From contig CAJUJH010000002.1 in assembly GCA_910586855.1 (NCBI GenBank), forward strand, positions 1-64,000: 64,000 bases of DNA. Direction: 5' to 3'. Position numbers and translations under genes: made by a program. This document shows, piece by piece, positions 17,183-25,968 of this stretch. Origin of the DNA: Candidatus Gastranaerophilales bacterium. Its GTDB lineage: Bacteria; Cyanobacteriota; Vampirovibrionia; Gastranaerophilales; Gastranaerophilaceae. Numbering within the stretch: position 1 is the first letter of the stretch; each line of letters opens with the position of its first letter. The notes beneath the pieces were generated by a model. The model saw only the letters and a list, made by a program, of their open reading frames with translations. It was not told the DNA's origin and did not search any database.

Positions 17183-18730
17183 TTAAAAAATATTTGCTAT
17201 TATTGTGGTGATATTTATGTTTGAAAAAGCTGCAATATTATCAATAATGCCCATTGGGTAAATGCCAAAAATTATTACTGCAAAAGCTAGAATGGCAAGA
17301 ATTGCGGTTTGATGGTTTGATAATTTTATTTCTCCAAAATCATATTCAACAAGCCCGAAAAATGTTCTGTGCAGCATTCTTAAAACATATACGGCACAAA
17401 GGATTATTCCTAATGCTGCTGTAATAACAGATACCTGTATGAAGTTTGTCATAAAGAATCCTTTTTCAATAAGGGGTGAAGAAAAACCGCCCATAAGAGA
17501 TAGGATTTCTCCGCTAAAGCCCATAGTAAAAGGGATTGCGATATATGAAGCAGATAAAATAAGCATTAATACTGTGATTTGCGGAACAAAGTTTGAGATT
17601 CCTCCTAAAAGTTCAAGCTTTCTTGTCTTAAATTTTTGATGAATTATTCCCTGACCCATAAATAAACCTGCCGAAATAAGTCCGTGCGCTATCATATAAA
17701 ATATTGCACCGTTTAGCCCAAATTCCGTGTATGAACAAATACCGATTAAAACGATTCCCATATGAGCAATTGAAGAATAGGCGATAATTTTTTTGATATC
17801 ATTTTGTGAAATAGCGCAGTATGAGGCAAAAACTACTCCTATTGCACCAAGAAAAATGAGTGCCGGTGCCATAAGCTGAAATATTTCATAGAACATTTGA
17901 AGATTGATTCTAATTAAGCCGTAAGCACCTGTTTTAAGTAAAATTCCTGCTAAAACCATACTTACAGGGGTCGGTGCCTTTGTGTGCGCATCTTTTAACC
18001 AGGAATGCAGAGGAAAAACAGGCAATTTTACAGCAAATGCAGCCAAAAATCCGATGCAGGAGATTAACTGGAGAACAATTGGGAAATTAACCGAATTTTT
18101 AATTAAACTTTCAAAATCAAGCATTACCCCGGTATCTGCTCCGTAAGCATATAGAAGAGCAATTGATATAAACATTAAAATTGAGCCTGCGAATGTGAAT
18201 AAAACAAATCTCATTGCGCTTTTTTTAGCTTCGCTGCCGCCCCACATTGAAATTAAAAAATACATAGGAATCAGCTCTAATTCCCAGAATATAAAGAATG
18301 TAAATAAGTCATTGGCGGCAAAAATGCCTGTAATTGCGCCCTGCAAAATTAACATAAGCGAATAATAAAGCTTGTATTTTGAATTTATCATAGTTTTTGA
18401 TGCCATAAGAGCCAAAAGCATAATAAAGGAGGTCAAAAGGCACATAAGAGCTGAAAAACTATCTAAACCGAATGACAAGGCAGCATTTAGCCCGGGCAGC
18501 ATATCAAAGGGCAGTTTTTTTATAAATCCGAAGGTTGAGGTTTCAGGATTTAGAAAAAGTGTAAAAAATATTGTATAAACAAGGTTAAAGATGCAAAAAC
18601 CTTTCGCAAAGCGTCTGATTTTTACAGCATTATTTGGAAAAAACGGCGAAATTATCATTAAGCCTGCAAAAACAGGCAGCAGTACAAGTACAAAAATATT
18701 TAAACAACTAAAAATAAAATCAACCGCCAT
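17183..18730 (-). CDS. nuoM: Complex I membrane subunit NuoM
   Basis: A 515-residue proton-pumping subunit. The conserved core is present: FIFWELELIPMYFLISMWGG with the channel Glu, LPVFPLHSWLKDAHTKAPTP, and SSIAHMGIVLIGI. Its start overlaps the end of nuoL by 11 bp, which supports co-translation. Confidence 0.95.
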   Translation of the reverse strand: MAVDFIFSCLNIFVLVLLPVFAGLMIISPFFPNNAVKIRRFAKGFCIFNLVYTIFFTLFLNPETSTFGFIKKLPFDMLPGLNAALSFGLDSFSALMCLLTSFIMLLALMASKTMINSKYKLYYSLMLILQGAITGIFAANDLFTFFIFWELELIPMYFLISMWGGSEAKKSAMRFVLFTFAGSILMFISIALLYAYGADTGVMLDFESLIKNSVNFPIVLQLISCIGFLAAFAVKLPVFPLHSWLKDAHTKAPTPVSMVLAGILLKTGAYGLIRINLQMFYEIFQLMAPALIFLGAIGVVFASYCAISQNDIKKIIAYSSIAHMGIVLIGICSYTEFGLNGAIFYMIAHGLISAGLFMGQGIIHQKFKTRKLELLGGISNFVPQITVLMLILSASYIAIPFTMGFSGEILSLMGGFSSPLIEKGFFMTNFIQVSVITAALGIILCAVYVLRMLHRTFFGLVEYDFGEIKLSNHQTAILAILAFAVIIFGIYPMGIIDNIAAFSNINITTIIANIF

Positions 18731-20645
18731 AGTTTGAAAGCCCCTTAAAATATACCATTACCGCGCATAAAAGAATCAGTGTTACAAATAAAAACGAGCA
18801 AAAGGTGTATGAGTTTAAATTACCGTTTTGCAGCCTTAAGCTTAAATATGAACCAAATCTTGCAACTTGGCTTAACAACACATAAAAACCGTTTATAAAA
18901 TATTTATCAATTGCCTTTATTACTTTTGCAGTGCCTTTTATTAAAAATTTATAGAGCCATTCAAAAATTTTATTTATAAAGAATTGAAGCACTATAAATC
19001 TGTATATAAGGCGGATTTTTTTAATTTTAAATCTTCTAACACCGTATATATGCCACATAATATAAATCATTACGCCTGCAAGTATAAATATGGATATTTC
19101 AAGCTCAGGGTGCCTTATGAGATAAAATTTTTGTCTTATGATGTAGATGTATCTTTGAAAATCAGGCGCCAAAAAACCGCCTAAAAACGCACTTAAAAAG
19201 GCAAGAAATGCGGATGGTATAAGTAAAAATAAATCAATTCCGTTATAAGGGAGCTCCTCATTTTTTGAAAAATCAATCGAGCCTTTATAATTGCCTTCAA
19301 ACATTAAAAAATAACTTCTAAACAGGTATAAAATACTTAAAACCCCTGCAAAAACAAATAATCCAAGGTATAAAAACTGGTTTGAACTATATAAGTGGCT
19401 GATAATCATTTCCTTAGAATAGAAGCCGCTGAAAAAGAAGCCAGATAGTGATAAAGCTCCTAAAAGCCATCCTGCTGCAAGTATTGGGAAATGTTCTCTT
19501 AAACCGCCTAAAAATTTAATATTTGAACTTAGAGTTTTTTTAATTACAATACCTGCAATTAAAAACATCATAGCTTTTGTAATACCATGCATACCAAGAT
19601 GGAAAATCGAACCGCTGTATGCCCCGCATCCAAGTGCTGTCATCATTAAGCCGGTTTGAGATGAGGTTGAAAAAGCAAGAATTTTTTTAATATCATTTTG
19701 CGAAATTGCAATAATACCGCAGGTTACAGCCGTTATAATACCGATTATTGAAATAATTTTTAAAACCGAGGGAGATAAAATCAAAGCAGGATAAACCCTG
19801 ATAAGCAGATAGACTCCGGCAGTTACCATTGTTGCCCCGTGGATAAGCGCACTTATTGGCGTTGGTCCCTCCATAGCTTCTACAAGCCATACCTGAAAAG
19901 GAAACTGGGCGGATTTTACGCAGGCTGCAAGCATCATTAAAAGGCAAATTCCTGTGTACATTAGGGCTCCAAGCTGCACGTATGCTAAAAATCCCCAGGA
20001 ATTAACATCTTTCAAACTTAAAAGCGGATAAAGTATACTTTCATTGTCCTGAATTGCAAAGTATGTAAACCCTAAAATTGCTGCAAACAGTGCAAAATCC
20101 CCTATTCGGTTTATTAAAAAAGCTTTTCTTGCAGCACGTTCTGCCTCAGGCTTTTTATAGTAAAATCCAATTAGAAGATAACTAAAAACACCAACCAGTT
20201 CCCAAAAAATATAGAACTGGATTAAATTTGTGCTTAAAATGAGTCCTGCCATTGAGAAAATAAACAGGTTTAAGAAAATAAAATATCTGCTAAATCCTTC
20301 TTCATTTTTCATATAATTGTATGAAAAAGCACACACAGGAACGCTTACGGCATACAAAATTATCAGCATAAAAGCGGAGACGTTATCCAGAAGCACCCCA
20401 AGATGAATTTTAAAAACTCCTGCATTTAAAAACAGAATATTTGATTCAAAAAAATCATTATTGTGAACCATTAAATGATGGGCGCAAACACTTGTTAAAA
20501 CAAGAGAAAGGATTGTGCCAAAAAGTGTTAAAAACAGTGTTATACGCCTTTTTGGATATGACATACAGCCGTTTGGAATAAAAATAAAAAATGCTGCCAT
20601 CAAAGGGAGTATTAAAAGCATCCATAAATTTTGAATAATATCCAT
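18720..20645 (-). CDS. nuoL: Complex I membrane subunit NuoL
   Basis: A 641-residue distal antiporter-like subunit. Conserved parts are YNYMKNEEGFSRYFIFLNLF, FYIFWELVGVFSYLLIGFYYKKP, SAQFPFQVWLVEAMEGPTPISALIHGATMVTAGVYL, and the long C-terminal region that carries the lateral helix. The length is normal for NuoL. It follows nuoK by 3 bp. Confidence 0.95.
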   Translation of the reverse strand: MDIIQNLWMLLILPLMAAFFIFIPNGCMSYPKRRITLFLTLFGTILSLVLTSVCAHHLMVHNNDFFESNILFLNAGVFKIHLGVLLDNVSAFMLIILYAVSVPVCAFSYNYMKNEEGFSRYFIFLNLFIFSMAGLILSTNLIQFYIFWELVGVFSYLLIGFYYKKPEAERAARKAFLINRIGDFALFAAILGFTYFAIQDNESILYPLLSLKDVNSWGFLAYVQLGALMYTGICLLMMLAACVKSAQFPFQVWLVEAMEGPTPISALIHGATMVTAGVYLLIRVYPALILSPSVLKIISIIGIITAVTCGIIAISQNDIKKILAFSTSSQTGLMMTALGCGAYSGSIFHLGMHGITKAMMFLIAGIVIKKTLSSNIKFLGGLREHFPILAAGWLLGALSLSGFFFSGFYSKEMIISHLYSSNQFLYLGLFVFAGVLSILYLFRSYFLMFEGNYKGSIDFSKNEELPYNGIDLFLLIPSAFLAFLSAFLGGFLAPDFQRYIYIIRQKFYLIRHPELEISIFILAGVMIYIMWHIYGVRRFKIKKIRLIYRFIVLQFFINKIFEWLYKFLIKGTAKVIKAIDKYFINGFYVLLSQVARFGSYLSLRLQNGNLNSYTFCSFLFVTLILLCAVMVYFKGLSNYGG

Positions 20646-20648
20646 AGA

Positions 20649-21143
20649 TTATATGTCATCCTCCGTATTTAAATCGTCATAATCAGGGCAATCAGCTGAT
20701 TTTAGATTGTTGAGCCCGTTTGTATTTATGTTTTTAAATTTAAAATAAACAGCCAAAATAAGCCCTAAACCTGCTGCCATATTTATTGCCCCGATTACTG
20801 TTGTAAACAAAGCAAGAGTTTGTCCTTCAGGGATAGAAAAATTAAAGAATAAATTTTCTACAGGTGCAAAATTTTGTATAATAGTGCTGTTTGATGCAGT
20901 TAAAGAATTTATATAAGAGTTGTTTTCATTAACAAAAGCGTTTATTGCAACAAAATTCAGGCTGACAGCATTAATCATAAACTCTATTCCAATAATAATT
21001 CTTATTAGATTTCCACTTGTGATTGTAATTATAAGCCCTGTTATAAATATAAAAAGAGCAAATATTAAATAGTGGCAAAGCCCGGGCTGCAGCCAGTTTG
21101 CCGGGTTTTGTATATTTATAAAAGAGAATATTTCACCAAACAT
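20649..21143 (-). CDS. nuoK: Complex I membrane subunit NuoK, enlarged and with an altered channel residue
   Basis: A 164-residue protein; NuoK is usually about 100. The core IGIEFMINAVSLNF keeps the first membrane Glu (E54). The helix that normally holds the second Glu reads VIGAINMAAGLGLIL, so Asn121 (codon AAT) stands at that position. About 35-40 extra residues lie between these helices, with an extra N-terminal stretch and an acidic C-terminal tail. It is still identifiable as NuoK from its place between nuoJ and nuoL. See findings. Confidence 0.88.
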   Translation of the reverse strand: MFGEIFSFINIQNPANWLQPGLCHYLIFALFIFITGLIITITSGNLIRIIIGIEFMINAVSLNFVAINAFVNENNSYINSLTASNSTIIQNFAPVENLFFNFSIPEGQTLALFTTVIGAINMAAGLGLILAVYFKFKNINTNGLNNLKSADCPDYDDLNTEDDI

Positions 21144-21145
21144 AT

Positions 21146-21697
21146 TTAAACATTTTCCCCTTTTTTAAATCCGGTATTATCTGTGTCAGATACCTGTTTA
21201 TGAGTGTTTTTTATTACTATAACGGCAGTAACTCCTAATATTGCAGCAAAAAGAAGGATGCCTGTGAGCTCAAACGCAAAAGCATTATTTTTATATAAAT
21301 TGGCTGCAAAATCAGACATAGTATAAACTTGAATGCTTTTAAAGCCTTTAAATTGATATAAAATAAAAGGAATAATAAGCAGTGCAAAAATAATCCCCAA
21401 AACAGGCGTAAATAGAGTTTTGAGGCTAAATAGCAAACTGTTTTTTTTATCATTTTTTAAATTTGTCATCATAACTGAAAACAGCATCAAAATGCCTATT
21501 CCAGCCCCCCATAGCATAATTTGGATTGCTCCAAGATACGGGGCATTCAACAGAAAATAAAAACCCGAAAACCCCCAAAATAGAAGGATTGCTCCTGCTA
21601 TAGAATTTATTGTGCTTTTTTGAAACAGGCAAAAAGCCGCACAGAGTGTACAAATGAGTATTAAAATATAGAAAATTATTGTGTTTAAAACTTCCAT
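21146..21697 (-). CDS. nuoJ: Complex I membrane subunit NuoJ
   Basis: A 183-residue hydrophobic protein of about five helices with the NuoJ pattern GAILLFWGFSGFYFLLNAPYLGAIQIMLWGAGIGILMLFSVM. NuoJ forms part of the proton path beside NuoK. It ends 3 bp before nuoK. Confidence 0.9.
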   Translation of the reverse strand: MEVLNTIIFYILILICTLCAAFCLFQKSTINSIAGAILLFWGFSGFYFLLNAPYLGAIQIMLWGAGIGILMLFSVMMTNLKNDKKNSLLFSLKTLFTPVLGIIFALLIIPFILYQFKGFKSIQVYTMSDFAANLYKNNAFAFELTGILLFAAILGVTAVIVIKNTHKQVSDTDNTGFKKGENV

Positions 21698-21714
21698 TTT
21701 ATCCCTTTGGTTTT

Positions 21715-22272
21715 TTAAATTTCTTCTTCCGTTACAAACGCCGGTATATCTGTATTTTCAGAGTTTTGATTATCTGAAGACAGCATCTCTTGTGCTTTTT
21801 GAATGTTTTCTTGCGAAATTTCAGACTCTGCCTGCGTCTCGGTTTCTTTTTGCGCCTTAATTTCAGATATTTTTTTACAATCTAATATTAAATCTTTTTT
21901 ATCATTTGTTGCAAGTTCGTATTGTTTCGTTATATTTAAGGCTCCTGTCGGGCAATTATAAGCGCAGTTTCCGCAAAATATACACCTTGAAACATCAATT
22001 ACTGTAAGCTTTTTTATTCCATTTTCGTGCTCTTTAATTTTGAGGACATCCATCGCAGGGCAAATTTTGGTGCAAAGCCCGCAGCCAATACACTTTTCAT
22101 AGTTGAGTTCAAGCATTCCTCTGAATTTATCAGGGATTTCAGGTTTTTGTTCAGGATAAGACAGGGTTACTCTTTTTTTAAATGCTTGGCAAAAAACTGT
22201 CAATATGCTCTTAAATATTGATATTGCGCCTTTTGTAAATTCTATAATCATATTAAAATCATTATTTTTCAT
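21715..22272 (-). CDS. nuoI: Complex I iron-sulfur subunit NuoI
   Basis: A 185-residue subunit with two [4Fe-4S] motifs: C61, C64, C67, C71 (CIGCGLCTKICP) and C97, C100, C103, C107 (CIFCGNCAYNCP). These carry electrons to the N2 cluster in NuoB. Residues after about 125 form a Glu/Gln-rich tail that is longer than usual. It starts immediately after the nuoH stop. Without NuoEFG in this operon, NuoI is the likely entry point for electrons, perhaps from ferredoxin (inference from cyanobacterial NDH-1). Confidence 0.93.
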   Translation of the reverse strand: MKNNDFNMIIEFTKGAISIFKSILTVFCQAFKKRVTLSYPEQKPEIPDKFRGMLELNYEKCIGCGLCTKICPAMDVLKIKEHENGIKKLTVIDVSRCIFCGNCAYNCPTGALNITKQYELATNDKKDLILDCKKISEIKAQKETETQAESEISQENIQKAQEMLSSDNQNSENTDIPAFVTEEEI

Positions 22273-23379
22273 CTATTTTGCACCCATAAAATATTGAATC
22301 AAAACTGCAATGTTAAGATTTATTAATGATAATGGAAGCAGAATTTTGTATGAAAACTCTAAAACCCTGTCATATCTTAATCTTGGCAGCGCTGCTCTTA
22401 TTAAAAATATAAAGAAAATTATAAAGAATGTTTTAAGAATTAACCAAAAAATCTGCTCAATAAATATTAGCGATTCGGGTAAAACATAAGTGCCAAACGG
22501 ACTTAGATAACCTCCAAAAAACAGGCATACAAAAAGTACTGAAATTAAAAACAGAAGCAAATATTCGCTAAAGAAAAACAGTGCAAACTTTATGCCTGAA
22601 TATTCGGTGGCATAGCCTGCTACAAGCTCACTTTCGGCTTCCGATAAATCAAACGGCGTACGGTTCAAAAGTGCCAAGGCTGAGATAAAAAATACAATGC
22701 AGCCGATAATCTGCGGTATAAAATGCCAGCCAAAGAGCCCCAAATTGCTGCTTTGAGACTGAATTATGTCATTTATATTTAAGCTTCCTGTCATAAAAGT
22801 GATGGCTAAAATACTTACCCCTATTGGGATTTCAAAGCTTACAGCCTGGATTATTGACCTTGCAGCGCCTATGAGCCCGTATTTATTATTGCTTGAAAAA
22901 CCGGCTAAAAATACTCCTATTACAGGGATTGAAGCTAATGCCATAAGCAAGATAATTGATGGTTCAATATTTGACTGTATATAAAAATTATTAAAGGGTA
23001 ACAGGCAAAAAGCAGTGACAACAGGGCATAGGACTATAAAGGGCGCCATAAAAAAGAAAACTTTTTTTCTGGTTTTTGGGGCGCAATCCTCTTTTAAAAG
23101 CAGTTTTATAGCATCTGCAAAGGTTTGTAAAATACCTTCATACCCCACGCGGTTTGGACCAAATCTTAGCGTAAATAGCGCCAGAATGCGTCTTTCAAGG
23201 TATACGAGAAGTAAAACCATAATAGTGGCAAATATTATAGTAATTATGAAGCAAATTAGCGGATACGCAGCTGCTATAATAGTTTGAGCAATATCTGAAA
23301 TTGCATTATCGTCGTTATTGAATAATTTAATATATGCACTAAAAACCGCGTCGTTATTCTTTATAAGGCTGTTAATCAT
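22273..23379 (-). CDS. nuoH: Complex I membrane subunit NuoH
   Basis: A 368-residue subunit at the junction of the membrane and peripheral arms, forming part of the quinone site. Conserved segments: YLERRILALFTLRFGPNRVGYEGILQTFADAIKLLLKED, SVSFEIP-type GAARSIIQAVSFEIPIGVSI, and NRTPFDLSEAESELVAGYATEYSGIKFALFFFSEY. It overlaps nuoD by 4 bp. Confidence 0.95.
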   Translation of the reverse strand: MINSLIKNNDAVFSAYIKLFNNDDNAISDIAQTIIAAAYPLICFIITIIFATIMVLLLVYLERRILALFTLRFGPNRVGYEGILQTFADAIKLLLKEDCAPKTRKKVFFFMAPFIVLCPVVTAFCLLPFNNFYIQSNIEPSIILLMALASIPVIGVFLAGFSSNNKYGLIGAARSIIQAVSFEIPIGVSILAITFMTGSLNINDIIQSQSSNLGLFGWHFIPQIIGCIVFFISALALLNRTPFDLSEAESELVAGYATEYSGIKFALFFFSEYLLLFLISVLFVCLFFGGYLSPFGTYVLPESLIFIEQIFWLILKTFFIIFFIFLIRAALPRLRYDRVLEFSYKILLPLSLINLNIAVLIQYFMGAK

Positions 23380-24491
23380 CTGTCTGCCTCCGGTAAAACT
23401 ATATCAAGGCTGCCGTAAATTGCCATTAAATCAGCTATGGTGTTGCCTATAGCAAGCTTTTCAAGAACTTGTACGGCATAAAACGAAGGTGTGCGCCATT
23501 TTACACGTTTCGGCTTCTCGCTTCCATCTGTTATTAAATGGCACATAACAAGCCCTCTTACGCTCTCTGTATAGCTTACAGCCTTTCCTGCTTTTGGTTT
23601 TATGTTGATTTGATTTAATTCAAGAGCAACCTTTCCTTCCTGATGGCTTAAAAGCCAGTCTGTACACTGATTTACAAGGTCGAGTGAAATTTTTATTTCA
23701 TCAATTCTTAATTTGTATCTGGAATAGCAATCGCCCTCAAATGCCGTGGGGACAGTAAAATCAAGCTCATCGTAAATAAGATAAGGTTTTTCTTTTCTAA
23801 AATCAAGAGAAAGCCCGCTTGCTCTTAAATTTACCCCTGTAATTGCGTAAGGAAGGGCAATTTCAGATGTTAAAATCCCTAAACCCTTTGTCCTATCCAG
23901 AAAAATAGGGTTTTCTGTAATCATATTTTCTAAGACTTTAAACTTTTGATTAAAATTTTGTGTAAAATCTAAAATATCATTTAATATATTATTTGAAATT
24001 TTATCTCTTACGCCGCCGAAAATATAGTAATTATGCATCATTCGGGCACCTGTAATTTTTTCAAAAATATTCAAAATCTCATTTCTTAAATTAAAAGCGT
24101 AAAAAACCGCGCCCTGGTTGCCTAAATCCATTAAAAAACACCCTAACCACAAGAGATGAGAGGATACCCGGTTTAGTTCCATAGTTAAAACCCTAATATA
24201 TTGGGCATTTTTAGGAATTTCAATCTCTAAAAGTTCCTCTACAGCTGATAAATAGGCTTGTGAATAGAAAAATCCCGCAAGATAATCCACCCTGTCCACC
24301 ATAGGTAAATATTGGGCAAAAAGCCTGTCTTGTGCTGCTTTTTCAAGCCCTCTGTGCAGATATCCAAGGTACGGAGTGCATTTTGTAATTTTTTCCCCGT
24401 CTAATTCTACTGAAAGTCTTAATACACCGTGGGTTGAGGGGTGCTGTGGACCTATATTTACTGTCATTTTGTTTCTTGCAAGTTCCTTCAT
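23376..24491 (-). CDS. nuoD: Complex I 49-kDa-type subunit NuoD
   Basis: A 371-residue subunit descended from the NiFe-hydrogenase large subunit, lining the quinone cavity. The start MTVNIGPQHPSTHGVLRLSVELDGE with the quinone-site His, CTPYLGYLHRGLEK and the C-terminal PSLDIVLPE-like GSLDIVLPEADR are present. It has no NuoC fusion. Confidence 0.95.
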   Translation of the reverse strand: MKELARNKMTVNIGPQHPSTHGVLRLSVELDGEKITKCTPYLGYLHRGLEKAAQDRLFAQYLPMVDRVDYLAGFFYSQAYLSAVEELLEIEIPKNAQYIRVLTMELNRVSSHLLWLGCFLMDLGNQGAVFYAFNLRNEILNIFEKITGARMMHNYYIFGGVRDKISNNILNDILDFTQNFNQKFKVLENMITENPIFLDRTKGLGILTSEIALPYAITGVNLRASGLSLDFRKEKPYLIYDELDFTVPTAFEGDCYSRYKLRIDEIKISLDLVNQCTDWLLSHQEGKVALELNQINIKPKAGKAVSYTESVRGLVMCHLITDGSEKPKRVKWRTPSFYAVQVLEKLAIGNTIADLMAIYGSLDIVLPEADR

Positions 24492-24499
24492 TTATCCCT

Positions 24500-24901
24500 C
24501 TATTCCTTGCTTTCAGCTTCTATATTTGCCTTAAAATCGCAATTTGAGGCGTTTTCATAGTCATTTCTTAAAGGATGACCTTCAAAATTTTCATCAAGAA
24601 AAATTCTTTTTAAGTTTGGGTGATTTTTAAATTTTATGCCAAAAAGGTCATAAATCTCGCGTTCATCATAGTTTGCGCTTTTATAAAGCGTTGAAACGCT
24701 TGGTGCTTCATTGTTTATGGTGGTTTCAAATTCCTTAAACTCTTTATTTACAGGGTTATACAGCGTATAGTGCAGTTTAAATTCATCTTTACCTTCCGCA
24801 TTTGGGCTTAAGTCTTCCGCCATAAGGGATATAAGCGAAACAAAACCGTTTCTTTTGAACTTGCTTAACGTTTGAAATATTTCCATAGATTCTGTTTTCA
24901 T
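24500..24901 (-). CDS. nuoC: Complex I 30-kDa-type subunit NuoC
   Basis: A 133-residue subunit, shorter than the usual 150-200 residues. It has the family signature YKSANYDEREIYDLFGIKFKNHPNLKRIFLDENFEGHPLRNDY. It overlaps nuoB by 4 bp. The short N-terminal half is the only oddity. Confidence 0.92.
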   Translation of the reverse strand: MKTESMEIFQTLSKFKRNGFVSLISLMAEDLSPNAEGKDEFKLHYTLYNPVNKEFKEFETTINNEAPSVSTLYKSANYDEREIYDLFGIKFKNHPNLKRIFLDENFEGHPLRNDYENASNCDFKANIEAESKE

Positions 24902-25446
24902 GGTTTATCCACCCCAAAATACTCTATTTTTAAACCTTCAACATCTTCTGTATCATCTAAAAGCTTGTTGTAGCGTGTCATTAAGTCTTCTTTTCTTTCC
25001 GGGATTGATTCGGTTTTTATTTTATTTTTTAATTTTATAAGTGCATCAATTAAGGCTTCAGGCTTGGGGGGACAGCCCGGCAGGTATATGTCAACGGGTA
25101 TAATGCTGTCTATGCCTTGAATTACACTGTATGAGTCGCAAAACATTCCGCCCGATGCCGCACAAGCACCCATTGCTATGACATATTTGGGTTCCGGCAT
25201 TTGGAGATAGAGTTTTTTCAAGACTGGCGCCATTTTTGCGGTAATTGTACCTGCGCAAATCAATAAATCCGCTTGTCTTGGAGAACTTCTAAAAACTTCC
25301 GAGCCGAATCTTGCAAGGTCATAATCAGCAAAGGCGGCGTGCATCATCTCTATTCCGCAGCATGACGTTGCAAAAGTCAACGGCCACAAGCTGTTTGCTT
25401 TGCCAAAATTTAGAAAATGGTCGATACTGCTTACTATAACGTTCAT
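24898..25446 (-). CDS. nuoB: Complex I N2-cluster subunit NuoB
   Basis: A 182-residue subunit holding the terminal cluster N2. Ligands C29, C30 (ATSCCGIEMM), C95 (GACAASGG) and C125 (LPGCPPKPEAL) are all present. It lies between nuoA and nuoC in the standard order. Confidence 0.95.
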   Translation of the reverse strand: MNVIVSSIDHFLNFGKANSLWPLTFATSCCGIEMMHAAFADYDLARFGSEVFRSSPRQADLLICAGTITAKMAPVLKKLYLQMPEPKYVIAMGACAASGGMFCDSYSVIQGIDSIIPVDIYLPGCPPKPEALIDALIKLKNKIKTESIPERKEDLMTRYNKLLDDTEDVEGLKIEYFGVDKP

Positions 25447-25458
25447 TTATCCTCTTAA

Positions 25459-25839
25459 TTAAAATTTTAAAAAATTTGATTTTATACTAAAGATTAAAGT
25501 TAGAATTAAAATTAGAATAAAAATCATAATTTCTATAACATAAAAAATGTCTAAAACCCCTTTCATATAAGCAAAAGGGAACATTAAAACACATTCTGCT
25601 TCAAATAATAAAAAACATATTATATATGTAAAAAAATTAATTTGAAAGCAGATATCCGCATCTTCTGAAATCTCTGTACCGCACTCGTAGGTTGAGTTTA
25701 AGGCGTTATTTTTTGTTTTATATCTTAAAATCCAGCTTAAAAAATAAGCAAGAAGCCCGAAAATCGTTGAAAAAACTATAAAACCGAAAAATACCAGAAA
25801 ATCCATTGTCCGCAGGCGTTTTAGCGCCTTCTCTCCCAT
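25459..25839 (-). CDS. nuoA: Complex I membrane subunit NuoA
   Basis: First gene of the operon; 126 residues and three membrane helices. The conserved loop STYECGTE and the helix FLLFEAECVLMFPFAY are present. The start is uncertain: the ATG at 25839 has no clear ribosome-binding site, and an internal ATG (MDFLVFFGF) would remove 11 residues. The 25839 start lies about 18 nt after the predicted transcription start. Confidence 0.88.
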   Translation of the reverse strand: MGEKALKRLRTMDFLVFFGFIVFSTIFGLLAYFLSWILRYKTKNNALNSTYECGTEISEDADICFQINFFTYIICFLLFEAECVLMFPFAYMKGVLDIFYVIEIMIFILILILTLIFSIKSNFLKF

Positions 25840-25863
25840 TTGTGCTTAAAAGTCTATATATAA

Positions 25864-25892
25864 TTTATAGCAATTATTTCAAATTTTGTAAA
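25864..25892 (-). promoter_or_regulatory. Predicted promoter of the nuo operon
   Basis: On the minus strand TTTACA (25892-25887) and TATAAA (25869-25864) are separated by exactly 17 bp, a good sigma-70-type match. It is in the 130-bp gap between nuoA and proS. Confidence 0.55.
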
Positions 25893-25968
25893 TTAAATAT
25901 TAATATTAATTAAAGAGTGTTATAATTTTATGGTAATTGAAATTGAACCAAATTTTTATGAGGATTTT

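Noticed and set aside
23475..23487. A 13-bp match to the hairpin repeat at 9805 inside nuoD
   Set aside because: It encodes a conserved part of NuoD; the match is short and most likely chance.
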